This document shows positions 23,285 to 34,295 of a stretch of DNA of 64,000 nt, in pieces. Position 1 is the stretch's first letter, and each line of letters opens with the position of its first letter. Source of the DNA: Larix kaempferi (Eukaryota; Streptophyta; Pinopsida; Pinales; Pinaceae); contig BSBM01001663.1 in NCBI GenBank assembly GCA_027924585.1, positions 124,001 to 188,000 of the forward strand, given 5' to 3'. The notes beneath the pieces were generated by a model. That model saw nothing but the letters and a program-made list of their open reading frames with translations. It did not search any database and was not told the DNA's origin. The position numbers and the translations under genes were made by a program.

Positions 23285-25523
23285 GTGCTCATTTGGCATG
23301 GAGAGGATTCAGTATATGGGATACATTGTGGATGAACATGGCGTGCATGTGGATCCAGACAAGATCCAATCCACTCACAAATGGCTGACCCCGACAACTC
23401 TCACATAGCTTGCAGCTTCCTAGGCCTTGCCAACTTCTATCACAGGTTTGTGTTGGGGCTTTCTAATATTGCTTGGGCCCTTATCCAAGTGACCAAAGGT
23501 GGGTTTAAGGAGAAGTTTGTTTGGTACAAGCCACACCAACAACCATTTGAGGAGCTGAAGTAATTCTTAAGTTCAACGCCCATCCTTACCTTACAAGATC
23601 TACAACAATCCTTTGAAATTGAGATAGATGCTTCGAACTATGATGCTGGTGCAGTCCTCACTCATCATGGCCATTCAGTGGCATATCACAGTGAGACGAT
23701 TTTAGATGTAGTTCGCAAGTACCCAACCTATGACAAGGAAATGTATTCCATTTTCCAATCCTACTGCCAATGGAATCATTACATCCAATGCAAAGAGACA
23801 GTCATCCATATTGACCACAAGCCCATGTAGTTCATGCAAACATAAGGAAATTTACAGAATGACTGTCACCAAACTTGGTCCACATAATTCCTACAATTCC
23901 ACCTTAACATTAAATATAAGAAGGGATCTGAAGGATGGATCGAGTCGTTGATTTCCTTAGTCGACATACATTAATAGCAGCGACTCGATCCTAAGGTCTC
24001 TAAGCTCCTCTACTCCATACCAAGGAGCTGAAGAATCCAGAGGAGCTGAAGGATGGATCGAGTCATTGATTGCCTTAGTCGACATACAATAATAACATTG
24101 ACCACAGTGCTAAACTCTTGTGGCCACAAGAACAAGAACTCCATGTGGCCTCAACTATATGACATCGATCCCAATTTTCCCCCCACCTATCAAGCACTAT
24201 GTTCAGGTGCACCACTAGTAGAATTTCAACTCCAGGAAGGATTACGATGCCACCTAGGCCATCTCTGTGTTCCTTCAAGCAAGTGTGTGAAGTTGATTTG
24301 GGAAGTGCATTAAATTTGGGTGGTAGGTCACTTTGGCTCCAAAAGCACAGTGGTGGTGTTGCAGAGGTATTTTTATTGGCCCAAATTCTGACAAAATGTT
24401 AGCAGATACACGAGATCATGCACTTCCCGTGCAACCACGAAACCTGCCATTATGAAGCAAAGGTTGTACACCACTCTTCCTACTCCCAATGTACCATGGG
24501 AATCCATCTCCATGGATTACATGTTAGGACTACCTTAAACCAATCATGGTAATGACTAAATTTGTTGTCGTGGATTGTGCCACACACTATCATTTCAGAT
24601 AGAGGCAGCAGGTCTCTAAGCACCTTCTAGTCCATCCTTTGGTCATTGATGGATACCAAGCTCACCAAATTGACTCCCTTCCACCCCCAGATTGATGAAC
24701 ACATAGAGGTAGTCAACTAAATGATTGTGCATATTCTGAGAATGTACAATTCTAAACATCCTTGCACATGGGATGAGAGTCTTCCATATGTTTAGAATGG
24801 ATATAAAAAATCCATTCATATCTTTATCGGTCGCAACCCTTTTCAGGTGTGCCTGAGGTTCCAACCATTGGACCCAATTGATGTAGCTCTACCCATTGCA
24901 TCCACAGAACAGGAATATTCCCATGCTCGGATTGAGGCTAATAAGGCCAATAGATTTGTTGAAAAAATCCAACACAACCATCAACAAGTCCATGACATTG
25001 TGGAAAAATCCAATACCGAGTACAACTAGGGACATGACTAGCATCGGGTTCCACACAAGTTTCAAGTGGGTGATAAGGTTTGATTTAATTTGAAAAAAGA
25101 GAGGCTCACTAGACCCCATCGCAAGCTTCATATAATTTTATATGGTACGTACACTGTCACCAAGGAAATCAGTGAGAATTCCTTCGAATTAAGCATTCCT
25201 CCATTCCTTGGTCTGCACCCAGTATTTAATGCAGAGCTCCTTTACCCATATTTTCCACCATTATTGGACACATCGGAGGTGGCAAAGAATTTGACACCTA
25301 AAAAGCTTAACCCTGGCTGCATGGAATAGGAAACCACTGATTGAATCATGGACGCACATTTTAAGGGCACCTTCCAGTAGAATATCCAACTATATCGAGT
25401 TGTTAAAGGAGGGCATCTACTCCACTAAGGAAAGTGGCACTAGGAGTCAAGTTCAACAGAAGTTTCCCAATTTGATGGGAAAATGAATGCAATGGATACC
25501 ATTGCTTCCTAAGGGGGGAGGAA
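23285..25523 (+). pseudogene. Ty3/gypsy pol remnant: RT end, RNase H, integrase
   Basis: Begins inside the reverse transcriptase/RNase H connection (MERIQYMGYIVDEHG, then DPDKIQ near 23290-23370, and SFLGLANFYHRF at about 23410). RNase H traces follow (EIDASNYDAGAVLTHHG near 23620, RKYPTYDKEMYSI near 23720). Integrase traces include a zinc-binding-like region with RYFYWPK near 24370 and PWESISMDYM near 24500. A C-terminal region at 25090-25330 (KKERLTRPHRKLH, GLHPVFNAELLYPYF) resembles the end of plant gypsy integrases. Frameshifts and stops are frequent, and gag, protease and the RT core are absent. The plus orientation is opposite to the surrounding LTR remnants. Confidence 0.8.
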
Positions 25524-26130
25524 TGATCTAGATGGATATCGGTGGCCACCCACCAATTCCATTGGCTCAAAATAGTTTCCATGTTAGCAAATTTCTAGTA
25601 GTTTTTCTATGGTTTTTTCCGGTCCTAAACTTCTGGGGCCATTTTGAGGCCCTAAATGATGTTTTTTTGGACCGCATCGACCTAGAAAATGGCCATAAGC
25701 ACTCACCTAACCCTGGTACACGTTTGTACTCCTCGGATAGATATTTCTAGTGGTCTACCAAGCACCCCAAATAGAGATTGTATGCAAAAGTTATGACCCC
25801 GGGAAGTTGAATGTTCAACTAACCACCTTGGGGCCACAAAATTTATGACGATTCATCTCGTAGGGTTATATTTTTTGGATGTTTATGGTTCTTTCCCTCA
25901 TGGTCATGATAAATAGGCCCTTTCAGCCTCTTTTTGTATTCATCTTTTCATGAATGACCATAGTCATCACATCTCTTTTTAGAGATAAGATACCACCATT
26001 CTAGCTGCTTTATTTTACAGTTTGTTCTATTTCCACCATTTAATAGAATTTATGTTTACTGTATCATTGTGCTCCTTGTAATATATCTGTGGATGTGGTT
26101 TGATATATATTCTTTCATTTCGTTCTCACA
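25510..26130 (+). repeat. Probable 3' LTR of the Ty3/gypsy remnant, with purine tract
   Basis: A polypurine tract aaggggggaggaa at about 25511-25523 is followed by TGATCTAG, the classical transition from pol to 3' LTR. Downstream sequence is LTR-like, with gataaataggccc as a possible TATA region near 25908. The right edge, perhaps ...ctcaca near 26130, is a guess and no partner LTR was found. Confidence 0.45.
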
Positions 26131-28238
26131 AAAATTTGGATCAACTAGTTCATAATTGGATTCATTGTGCCTAATCTCTTGCTGATACTCTTTCCAATGA
26201 CTATACCCATGTCTATTTATGATATATAATAGACTAAATTTACATCTCTCAAAAATCACAATTGTTGTCGAATTTTACCTTGTTCATGTAACTGCACTTA
26301 TTCTAAAGGACCAATTTCTAAGACCTCTAGAAGAAAATATGTAGAAAATTAGAAAAAAATTTATACTAGGAATTGAAGCCCATATGACTATGAATACCCA
26401 AACACTTCTAGAACACAAATTTGAATCTCCATTCATGATTTATAAAATTCTAGAATTGCCAACTTTTAACTTCTTCAATTCTTCTAGACTTTGAAAATTT
26501 ATTGAAAACCGCTATCTTACAAACTATGCATTTCTATAAAAAATCACCTTTGAGCAAAGTTGTTTGGCTCAATGAATAACAAAAATGTTGAAATAAAAAA
26601 AATTATGGTTATGAGTTCTTGGACACTTTTCTTCCTCCAAATTTTCAAAAATCAACCTTGCATGTTCCCAAATAGTGGATTTCATCCTTCTTTTGCATCT
26701 CGGCTTCACACCTTTTGGAATTTTTCCATGAGACACCGAAGTTATCTATGTTTCTGGAAAATCCTTGAACCCTAAAAATTTCATCCTCAACAAGCCCCTC
26801 CATCCATCCTCTAGTTACATGCCTTCAAAAAATATTAAATCAAAATTTCTCTAAAAATGGAGCAAAATAGGTCAATGTCCCTCACTAGCAATTATATACC
26901 TCCTTAAATGGCGTCGAAAGGTCCTAGGCATCATCGATTTTTTTTCTTAATTTTCTAGATTTCTATTGATGTGGCATGATTTTGGCATGGCAAGGTGATG
27001 ATGTGTCATGACACATATGGTGATGTGAGATGGTTCCTATGCATCACCCCTTGATGCACCCATGTCACCCTCCATCGATCGCCAATTCATCATACCACAT
27101 TTCCTTGGGAGGAATGCCAACTGTATCTTAATCAGAAGAGGGGTTTAGCCTCATGGAGAAAGCGGTTTCGAAAACCCACTAGCCAGAGGTGAAACCAATC
27201 AAAAGCCACCACTTGTAAACTATTGTTTGTGTATTTTACTGTCACTCTCTTGTGATCAAAACATGTGCAACTTACGAGCATGAAATGAAACACACATCAT
27301 TGATCAAGGTTTCCTACGAATGATCATGCTTCTCAATGATGTTTATCCCTTTTAAATTAGCATTCGATTCCTGAACTCTGAGGACATGGTTCGTTGATCC
27401 TAACACTCAAGTGTTAATCTCTTATAAGCCTTTGGATTTGGTTCTAGTGCTCACTAACACTTTTAAAGCTTAGCTTGTAAAACTAGCACTCAGCTGATGT
27501 GGGTGGTTCATGCCACAACCTCACACCCATGTAGAAGCTTCACATAATATGGAATCCACGTGGAACCTCCACGTCACACCATCCATGTGCCACTTGTGGG
27601 GTCCATATAAAAAAATTAAAACATTAAAAAAATTGAATTTTCAAGAGTTTGCTCTATGAAATTTATGCTTGGAATTTATTTTTCAATAAAAAGGTGGCCA
27701 ACTTGAATTTACACTTGGCCATTCCAAAGACGAGAAATTAGTCTATGAACTAACAGACCTGATAATTTGTGGATCTTTTCTCTTACTGGTAAATTTTCAT
27801 CAGTTGACATAATGAATTTTTTTGACACAGATGCAAAATTTGGGCCAAATTTTTAAGATTTGAATCTTCCATTCATGATTTTTTTTATTATCACCTACCA
27901 TGCTATCTTTGAAAACCAAATATGAACCATTCTATCAACCAAGAGAACTGAGAATTTGTGGATCTTTTCTCTTACTGGTAAATTTTCATCAGTTTCCATA
28001 ATGAAATTTTTTGACACATATGCAAAATTTGGCCCAAATGTTTAATATTTGAATATTCCATTCATGATTGTATTTATTATCACCTTCCATGCTAGCTTTG
28101 AAAACCAAATATGAACCCTTCAAGGCAAGATTTTTTGCTATAAATTTTGTTAGACACTTATTAAGCAAACAAAAACTCTACTTGTAGAATTCAATGTTGC
28201 CCCATGCAATTCCAATGCTACAACCTATGTCTCTTATA
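26131..28238. other. Unrecognised non-coding stretch, probably interior of the old minus-strand LTR element
   Basis: About 2.1 kb of AT-rich sequence without a convincing frame on either strand. It ends at a primer-site-like sequence beside the right LTR remnant, so it is probably degraded internal sequence of that element. It includes a direct duplication (27756-28120). Confidence 0.35.
27756..28120. repeat. ~189-bp direct tandem duplication
   Basis: Two units begin tgagaatttgtggatctt / ctgataatttgtggatct and share ctcttactggtaaattttca, tccattcatgatt and gaaaaccaaatatgaacc. They are about 90% alike by eye. Confidence 0.8.
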
Positions 28239-28286
28239 CCAATATTTCACATACCTAGTGAACAGACAATGCCTTTGGGGCCAAGG
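28228..28286 (-). repeat. Right LTR remnant, inner edge, with primer-site-like sequence
   Basis: On the minus strand the LTR edge is followed by TGGTATAAGAG, resembling the initiator-Met primer site TGGTATCAGAGC with changes. 28250-28286 is homologous to 22392-22430. The LTR is then interrupted by the LINE and resumes at 42551. Confidence 0.4.
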
Positions 28287-28302
28287 AGTACTCAAGAACT
28301 TT
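28287..28302. repeat. LINE target-site duplication, left copy
   Basis: gagtactcaagaactt, identical to 42535-42550. The diverged homologue near 22430 reads ggtactcaacaactt without an insertion, so it acts as an approximate empty site. Confidence 0.9.
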
Positions 28303-28628
28303 TTTTTTTTTTGTAAGCTGCATGGAAGTTTTATATTATAGTACAAAAAATATTACAGTCCTCCCAAAAATCCAGATAGATCAAAATGACCCTGTACAAG
28401 GTGTCATATTTACAAAACAGAGCAATGTAACCAAGCTTATGGAGATAAACTAGATACCTATTGAGCAGGAAAGACAGTAAAATACTATAACTCTGTGCAA
28501 GCCAAAGTGTACAAAAAGACATAGTACAAGAACCAGAAATGCAGATCTCAAGAGCTAGCTTCTGCACCTTTGGAGGCATGCGTGTCCTCAGAGATGGGGC
28601 AGGGTTCGAAGAGATCATCTGTCCACTG

Positions 28629-29672
28629 CTACTCTGGGAGCTTGAATGGCAGAGGCTCTGTTTTGCGCTGAATAATCACTGCTGCTTCATCTTTCCGAAG
28701 GCACTTGCTATGGACAATGTCAATTGTAGAAGGTATCGGAAAAGAAGTCCCAGGAGGGGAGGCAACTTGCACCACAATGGCAGCTGGGGAGTCGAGACAT
28801 GGAATACTGCAAGGAGTAGGAACATGTGCTGGAGCGACGTCCATTAAGGCAGCGAGGCCCACAGAATTGTGAAGAGAGTTCCCGGTGGCTTGCTCGACTG
28901 TGTGAGGCTCAAAGCCTTTGTTCACCCTGACCATGCCATCGCCAGTGCCAGTTCCAGCTACCAGACCTTTAGGACCAACACCCAGGGGTGGAGACGGGTG
29001 GGGAAAAAGAGCATATCTACTACTCGAGAGACAAGCTTCAAGAGAAACAAGGATGCCATCCAAATGAGCCATATTGGACCTGGTGTCCATTATGGTCATC
29101 TTAGCCACATTCCAATTAGTAAGCATATCTTCAACCAGAGTACCAAGCAAATTTTTAAGCAACCAATAGTGGTTCACTTGAATACTAGGGCTACCGAAGG
29201 TGAGAATCTCAGCAACACTCCTAGACTCCCAATCATCCACCAGTCGACGAACCGGCATTGAAACGTTGTCTTTGCAGCCAATGTTGGCTGGGATTTCCTT
29301 CTCCACCGACGTAGATTTTCTAGTGCCCTGACTGGAACCTTGCTGGGAAATGCCTCTGGTGCACTTCATGATCGAATTGGGCAACAAAAGAACTGAACTC
29401 TCTGCAGGTGCCGAGCTCTCCGCTGTGGATGCAGACTGGGCATAACCAAGAGGCGTAATGACCGCAGTGGAGCGAGCCTGGTTCTTCATAACCCAGCAGG
29501 AGCCATGGAGAGCGTAGGAGATCACACGTGAGAGAATAAATGCGAGTTGATACCAGTTCGGGCGAGAGGACCAGGAAAAATGAGCCAGCATAAAAGCCAT
29601 CCCCCAGGCCATGTGGGCAATGGGATCCATTGCGTGTAGGGAGGCCAAATGTATAGTCGTCATATCCTTCAT
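28629..29672 (-). CDS. Uninterrupted 347-codon frame downstream of LINE RNase H (ORF3-like), function unknown
   Basis: The ATG at 29672 lies immediately after the TAA (29673-29675) ending the RNase H frame, so stop and start are directly adjacent. The product is 347 residues, with a hydrophobic N-terminal part (MAWGMAFMLAHFSW near residue 21), Ser/Pro-rich middle and C-terminal parts, and no domain I recognise. It is open over 1 kb while ORF1 and ORF2 of the same LINE have several frameshifts, which is unexpected for neutral decay. It could be an authentic third ORF, or a chance frame in GC-rich sequence. About 300 bp of 3' UTR and the poly(A) tail follow. Confidence 0.35.
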   Translation of the reverse strand: MKDMTTIHLASLHAMDPIAHMAWGMAFMLAHFSWSSRPNWYQLAFILSRVISYALHGSCWVMKNQARSTAVITPLGYAQSASTAESSAPAESSVLLLPNSIMKCTRGISQQGSSQGTRKSTSVEKEIPANIGCKDNVSMPVRRLVDDWESRSVAEILTFGSPSIQVNHYWLLKNLLGTLVEDMLTNWNVAKMTIMDTRSNMAHLDGILVSLEACLSSSRYALFPHPSPPLGVGPKGLVAGTGTGDGMVRVNKGFEPHTVEQATGNSLHNSVGLAALMDVAPAHVPTPCSIPCLDSPAAIVVQVASPPGTSFPIPSTIDIVHSKCLRKDEAAVIIQRKTEPLPFKLPE

Positions 29673-30556
29673 TTAATGCATAGTCTTGGAACTGGTTCCG
29701 GGAGGAGGAGACGTGTCTCCCCTGGTGGCCCTGTTGACAGTGGCGGTGGCACCCAGAGCCGGGGATGAGAGATCCTTGATAGCTTGCTGATTGCAGAAGT
29801 GCTGCTGTTGGGAGGAAGAGTTACAAGGATTATCATTCCAGAAAGTGTGGTTGCTAACGACCCCTTCGTTTGCAATACCATCAGCAAGGGAGTTAGCTTG
29901 GCGCATAACATGCTGAAAGTGATGTTCTTGTGGTTGCTCAGAATGGTAGCTAGCCTGTGTAATTTGCTTTCCAATCTCCAACTTGAAGAGAGTTTGGCAA
30001 CTTGCGAGCCGTTTTGGAGCTTGGTAGCCAAATTAAGAATGAGTTGTGAGTCCCCTTCAGCAATGAGAGGGTGAAAGTTGTGCTCATTAGCCACCCTGAG
30101 GCCATACAAAATACCTTCAAGCTCAGTAGCATTGTTGTTGTCATGACCAAGATTTCCATGGTAGATCCTGCAAATAGTACGCTCGTGATCACGGATAACT
30201 CCAACAAAGCCAGCAGGTCCAGGATTTCCTTTGGAGGCTCCGTCAAAATTAAGCTTGAAGAGACCAGGGGGAGGGGGGAACCAATGGGTAGGGCTGGAGG
30301 AATAGGGAGGGGGACGCCGCAGGGCGAGGGGAGTAAGTGGTCGATCAAAGTTCCAACTGAGAAGAATGGAACATTCCACTAGAGGTGCGGTGGGGAGATC
30401 GACAGTGTTCCAAGGTGTAAGGAATAAAGTTTCTTGGAGGTTAGATTTAAAAGTGCTCCAGAGGTTGTCTAATGAGTTAGACTTGCCTTCAAAGATTCTA
30501 TAATTTCTTTCCTTCCAAATATTCCAGACCAGAAGACCCGGGGTGATATTCCACAA
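29673..30556 (-). pseudogene. LINE ORF2 RNase H domain
   Basis: Plant-type RNase H attached to LINE ORF2. FKLNFDGASKGNPGPAGFVG near 30240 supplies the first catalytic Asp, NATELEGILYGLR near 30120 the Glu, and EGDSQLIL near 30060 the second Asp. The last motif, NSLADGIANEGV near 29880, is in another frame (open 29673-29981), so a frameshift lies between about 29980 and 30030. Upstream LLVWNIWKERNYRIFEG belongs to the linker after the zinc-binding domain. Stop TAA at 29673-29675. Confidence 0.88.
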
Positions 30557-30592
30557 CCTGTTAAGTTGTTTCCTCTGAAAAGGCTCTTGGTC

Positions 30593-30808
30593 CTATTGAA
30601 GCAGTGTGCCAATGATATCCCCTCTAACTCTGTTGGTCCGTCTGAAGGTTTCAGCCACTTTGTCCCAGAACATGGAGGTGATGCCACATAGATCGAGCAG
30701 GTGATCCATATTTTCAATGCTGCAATTACACATCAATCTAATGGGGGGCCCCATGAAACCTTTTTTTTGTAACATATCCCAGGTAAGAATACTCCTATGA
30801 GATAGCAA
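30593..30808 (-). pseudogene. LINE ORF2 zinc-binding domain (zf-RVT)
   Basis: LTWDMLQKKGFMGP, then CNCSIENMDHLLDLC, then MFWDKVAETFRRT, the typical layout of the zf-RVT region in plant LINEs (W...L..RG...P..C..C....E...HL...C). It is in a different frame from the RNase H start, so another frameshift lies at about 30560-30590. Confidence 0.8.
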
Positions 30809-30889
30809 CCAAAGAAAAGTTGAAACTTTTGGCCAAAGTGAGAGCTGCCAGATATTTTTATCAGAGGGGGAAGGGGTTGTTATTATCGT

Positions 30890-32077
30890 TGTGTGCTAGG
30901 ATAGAGTAGGCTTCTTTGACCGTGAAGGAGCCTTTTGGAAGGTGACTCCAGCGAATGATGTCATCCCCACGGTCAAGGTTGATTTGTCTAGTTTGAATAA
31001 CGGTCCAAACCTCTTTATAATCATGTGCTGAGAATCTAGGATGCCAGAGCCTAGGATTCTTCCAACGTCTGAAGGGGTGGGTCTCGACAAGTTCCTAGAA
31101 ATCACGTACCACTGCTTCAGAGTTTGTCTTCCATAAGCTTGGAAAAGCGCTGCAAGTGGGAAGACTGCTGATCTTGGGTAGCTGTTGCCATGAGTCTTGC
31201 TAAAAGAGCATTGAGGCATCATCTTTAATTTCCCAAAAGATGTGTTGTTGGATGAGGGCTCTTTGAGAATTAGCAGCACGCCAAATAAGAGAGCCCAGTG
31301 GGTCTGAGTCATACCTGATCAAATGCATGGGATCCAGATGAGAGGCATATTTGCGGTTCCAAAGCTATGCCCAAGGAGAGTCATTTTTTGTGATCCACTA
31401 CCACCAGATTTTAGTAGAGAGAGCTTCATTGTTGATGTCAGGGTCTCTTAAACCAAGGCCCCCTGCCCATTTGGGTAGACACACCATCTGCCATTTTACC
31501 AGGGCCCATCTGCTGTTATGGTTCCCTTTTCCCCATAAGAATGACCTTTGTATCTTTCTGAGAGTTTTAAGAACCCATTTCGGATCCGCCAGGACAGAGA
31601 AGAGATAGAGGGGTAAGGATTGCAGAACTGACTTGAGGAGAGTGAGGCGACAGGGGAGATTGAGGGAGCGGAAGGTCCAGGATGAGATGCGAGTTTCAAT
31701 TTTATCAAGGAGTTCTTTTCGTGAGGAGTGCTTGATAGGGGAATCAAAGAGGGGGGCTCCAAGGTACTTGGTAGGGAGAGTGGAAGTAGCAAAGCCCAGG
31801 ATTCGAGAAATATTGCGCTTGGTGGTAGCGTATATATTGAAGAAGAAAATTTTGGATTTGTCCAGATTTATGGTAGTACCTGAAGCATCAGAGAATATGG
31901 TTAAGATCTTGTGGAAAGTGCATGCTTCTTGCACAGAGGGGTGACCAAAGAGGAGGTTATTATCAAAAAATTGCTGATAGGAAGTAGGGTTACCTCCATG
32001 AGGTGAGAGACCGTGAATAGTTCCGAAGGCCACAACTGCTTGGATCATTCTGCCCAGGACTTCAGCCATGAGGATGA
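30890..32077 (-). pseudogene. LINE ORF2 reverse transcriptase, C-terminal half
   Basis: Open from the nested-element edge to about 31398, with broken frames to about 30890. It starts with MAEVLGRMIQ, the segment following motif B in LINE RTs. The catalytic box normally F/YADD reads QQFFDNNLLFG near 31960, so at least one essential aspartate is lost. Thumb-type motifs follow: KYLGAPLF, SSRKELLDKIETRISSW, LPLYLFSV, KIQRSFLWG and AGGLGLRDPDINNEALSTKI. The N-terminal half resumes at 38826. Confidence 0.9.
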
Positions 32078-32082
32078 ATAAG

Positions 32083-34108
32083 TGTAATGTCCCTTGTTAG
32101 GAATTTTATTAAAATGGCAATTTTCCACTTTTTTTCCCTAGTTCGACCTTTGACTAGTTTGATCTCTAGGTCCCAAATTTGCCCCAAATGATTTCAAATC
32201 TTCTGAGAAGGTATATGAATGAGGTTAGAACATAAATATGTGTTTTAAGGATGCCTTTGGACCTTTAAAATACTTCTGCAAATACTCTTTCAATTCTGGC
32301 CAATGTAGGGAACTTTACTAGTAATTTGCCTTTGACTAGTATTGGTCTCTATGTCTCGAATTGACTCCAAATGCCTTCAAATATTCAAGGAAGGTGTATG
32401 AATGATATTAAGACTTGAATATGATGTTCAGGGATGATATATGGCCACCAAAATACCTCTGCAAACTCTCTTAAGATTCTGGACCAAGTATGCAATTTTA
32501 CTAGTAATTTGGGGTTCAAATCCCCCTGGGGTAAGTATTGAAAATGGCTTCCCAAATGCCTCCAAAGCCACTCAAATTTCTGAACAGAGGTAGGGAATGT
32601 ATTAAGGATGTTATTAAGGTCTCATTTTCACCATTAATTGATTATTATATCTGTTCCAACCCTCTCCCATTCAACTGCAAAAATCACCAATTCGACCCTT
32701 GGAGAAATGGCACTATTTCTTCTCCCAGTGCAATTAAACTAAGTAAAAATACTTCAAATGCTCAAGTACAGTACATGAAACTTGTAGAAGACATCCATGG
32801 AATTATATTGACCACAAATATATCAGAGAATCATCCATCCATTCTAAATCATCATCAATACATTGGCTCACAACAAGGTAGTGGGGAAATGGCATTGTTC
32901 TTCCATTAAAAATGAGATTTATACATTTCTACTTGGAATTTCGACCTGAAACTTTTTGGAGATGAAGAAAAGAGTATTTAATTCATATTAAAAAAGAAAT
33001 GGGGCATTAAAATCTTCCCCAAAGAGTAAAATAGCTCACCAAAAACGCCCTCCCTCAAGGATCAAGAATATGCCATCAAAACCGGAAATGGTTGAAGGAG
33101 TGAGCTGCAATAGAAGAAACCATGAGCTGCCCTGTAGCTTACACCTGCAAATAAAGACTCCATTAAAGCTCCAAATGAAAGGTCTGAATGGCCTTTCCAA
33201 TTACCAACTTGGATGGGAATCTTTCACCCTCGAAATTGGCTAAGGCAAGAAACTAGTCATCCACTAGCTCTCCCTCTTCACAAATGCAATTACAAATTCT
33301 ACAAATGATCAAAAGCTGGTTTCATTCTTTGTTATTGAAATTTATAAAGTTCTAATGGCCTCCATGGGTCGAATTCCTTCCAAGAGACTCATGCCAACTC
33401 AAGTTGGGAAGAGATTCCAAAGAACGCCACTTGTACAACAATTCCTAGTCTCCCACTTCCACCAAATCACATGTGGAAGCATCTTAGCTGCCCTAACACC
33501 CTTGAGCGCCCTCTTGGAGTCTATTTTTATCCCTGACATGTCATATATGTCATATGTCAGCCTTCAGGTCTGATTTGTGTCATAGGTGTCATAGCATCTT
33601 CATCATTGTTGTCATAGAGCTAGGGAATCTAGCCCAAGTGTCTCACTAGCTCCAAATTGCCTCTTCCTCTTCCATGGGAGTTACTCTTCCTCTATATTTC
33701 GACCTTAGATGAGTCATGCCATGAATAATACCTTTTGGACTCCCCCAAGTATGTTACCATTCACCTTGAATTCGAATTGGTGAGAGAATGATGCCAAATG
33801 TAGTGGGAAAATCTAGCCATATGTGGGTCCCACTTCCTCCATGTGTCTTCATGATGAAATGCCACTATTATTTTAACTTGTATATATTTATTTAGCTCCT
33901 TTATTAAATATTTATGCCATTCTAATGTTAAAACATCATTTATTATCCCCATTATTCCAAATCCCAAAGCTTCCACCCCAAACCCCGGAAACTAGTAATT
34001 TTCCTCCTTGGCAATTATTTGACCCTTAACATCAACTTTGCAAACTCTAATGAATATGGCTAATGTGATTAGGCCATTGTGACCCAATTCCAAATTTGGG
34101 ACATGACA
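32083..34108 (-). repeat. 3' LTR of nested LTR retrotransposon
   Basis: On minus it runs TGTCATGTCCC...GGGACATTACA, 2,026 bp. An antisense 120-codon frame on plus (ATG at 32544) is also present in the other LTR but has no recognisable content. Confidence 0.95.
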
Positions 34109-34125
34109 AATCCTCCCTTCCCAAT
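34109..34125 (-). other. Polypurine tract of nested LTR retrotransposon
   Basis: On minus, ttgggaagggaggatt directly precedes the TG of the 3' LTR. Confidence 0.7.
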
Positions 34126-34295
34126 ATTGCTTGTCCTCAAGCAATTTCAAACATGGGTGTTGAAGAACCTGCTTTCTGTATAATTCTTTGAAGTTGCCAT
34201 TGAATTGCCAAACCTTGAGTCTTTGAGTTTCCATGAATATTTTAGAGAGGAACCAACATTCTTGCTGTTGCACTACTCTGATAAAAATCACTTTA

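Noticed and set aside
28869-29261. Plus-strand frames opposite LINE ORF3, RNase H and RT
   Set aside because: They are shadows of the GC-richer LINE coding strand; the recognised domains are all on minus.
32544-32909. About 120-codon plus-strand frame in the LTR, repeated at 37256-37621
   Set aside because: It is antisense within two young LTRs, with no recognisable domain; similarity is explained by LTR identity.
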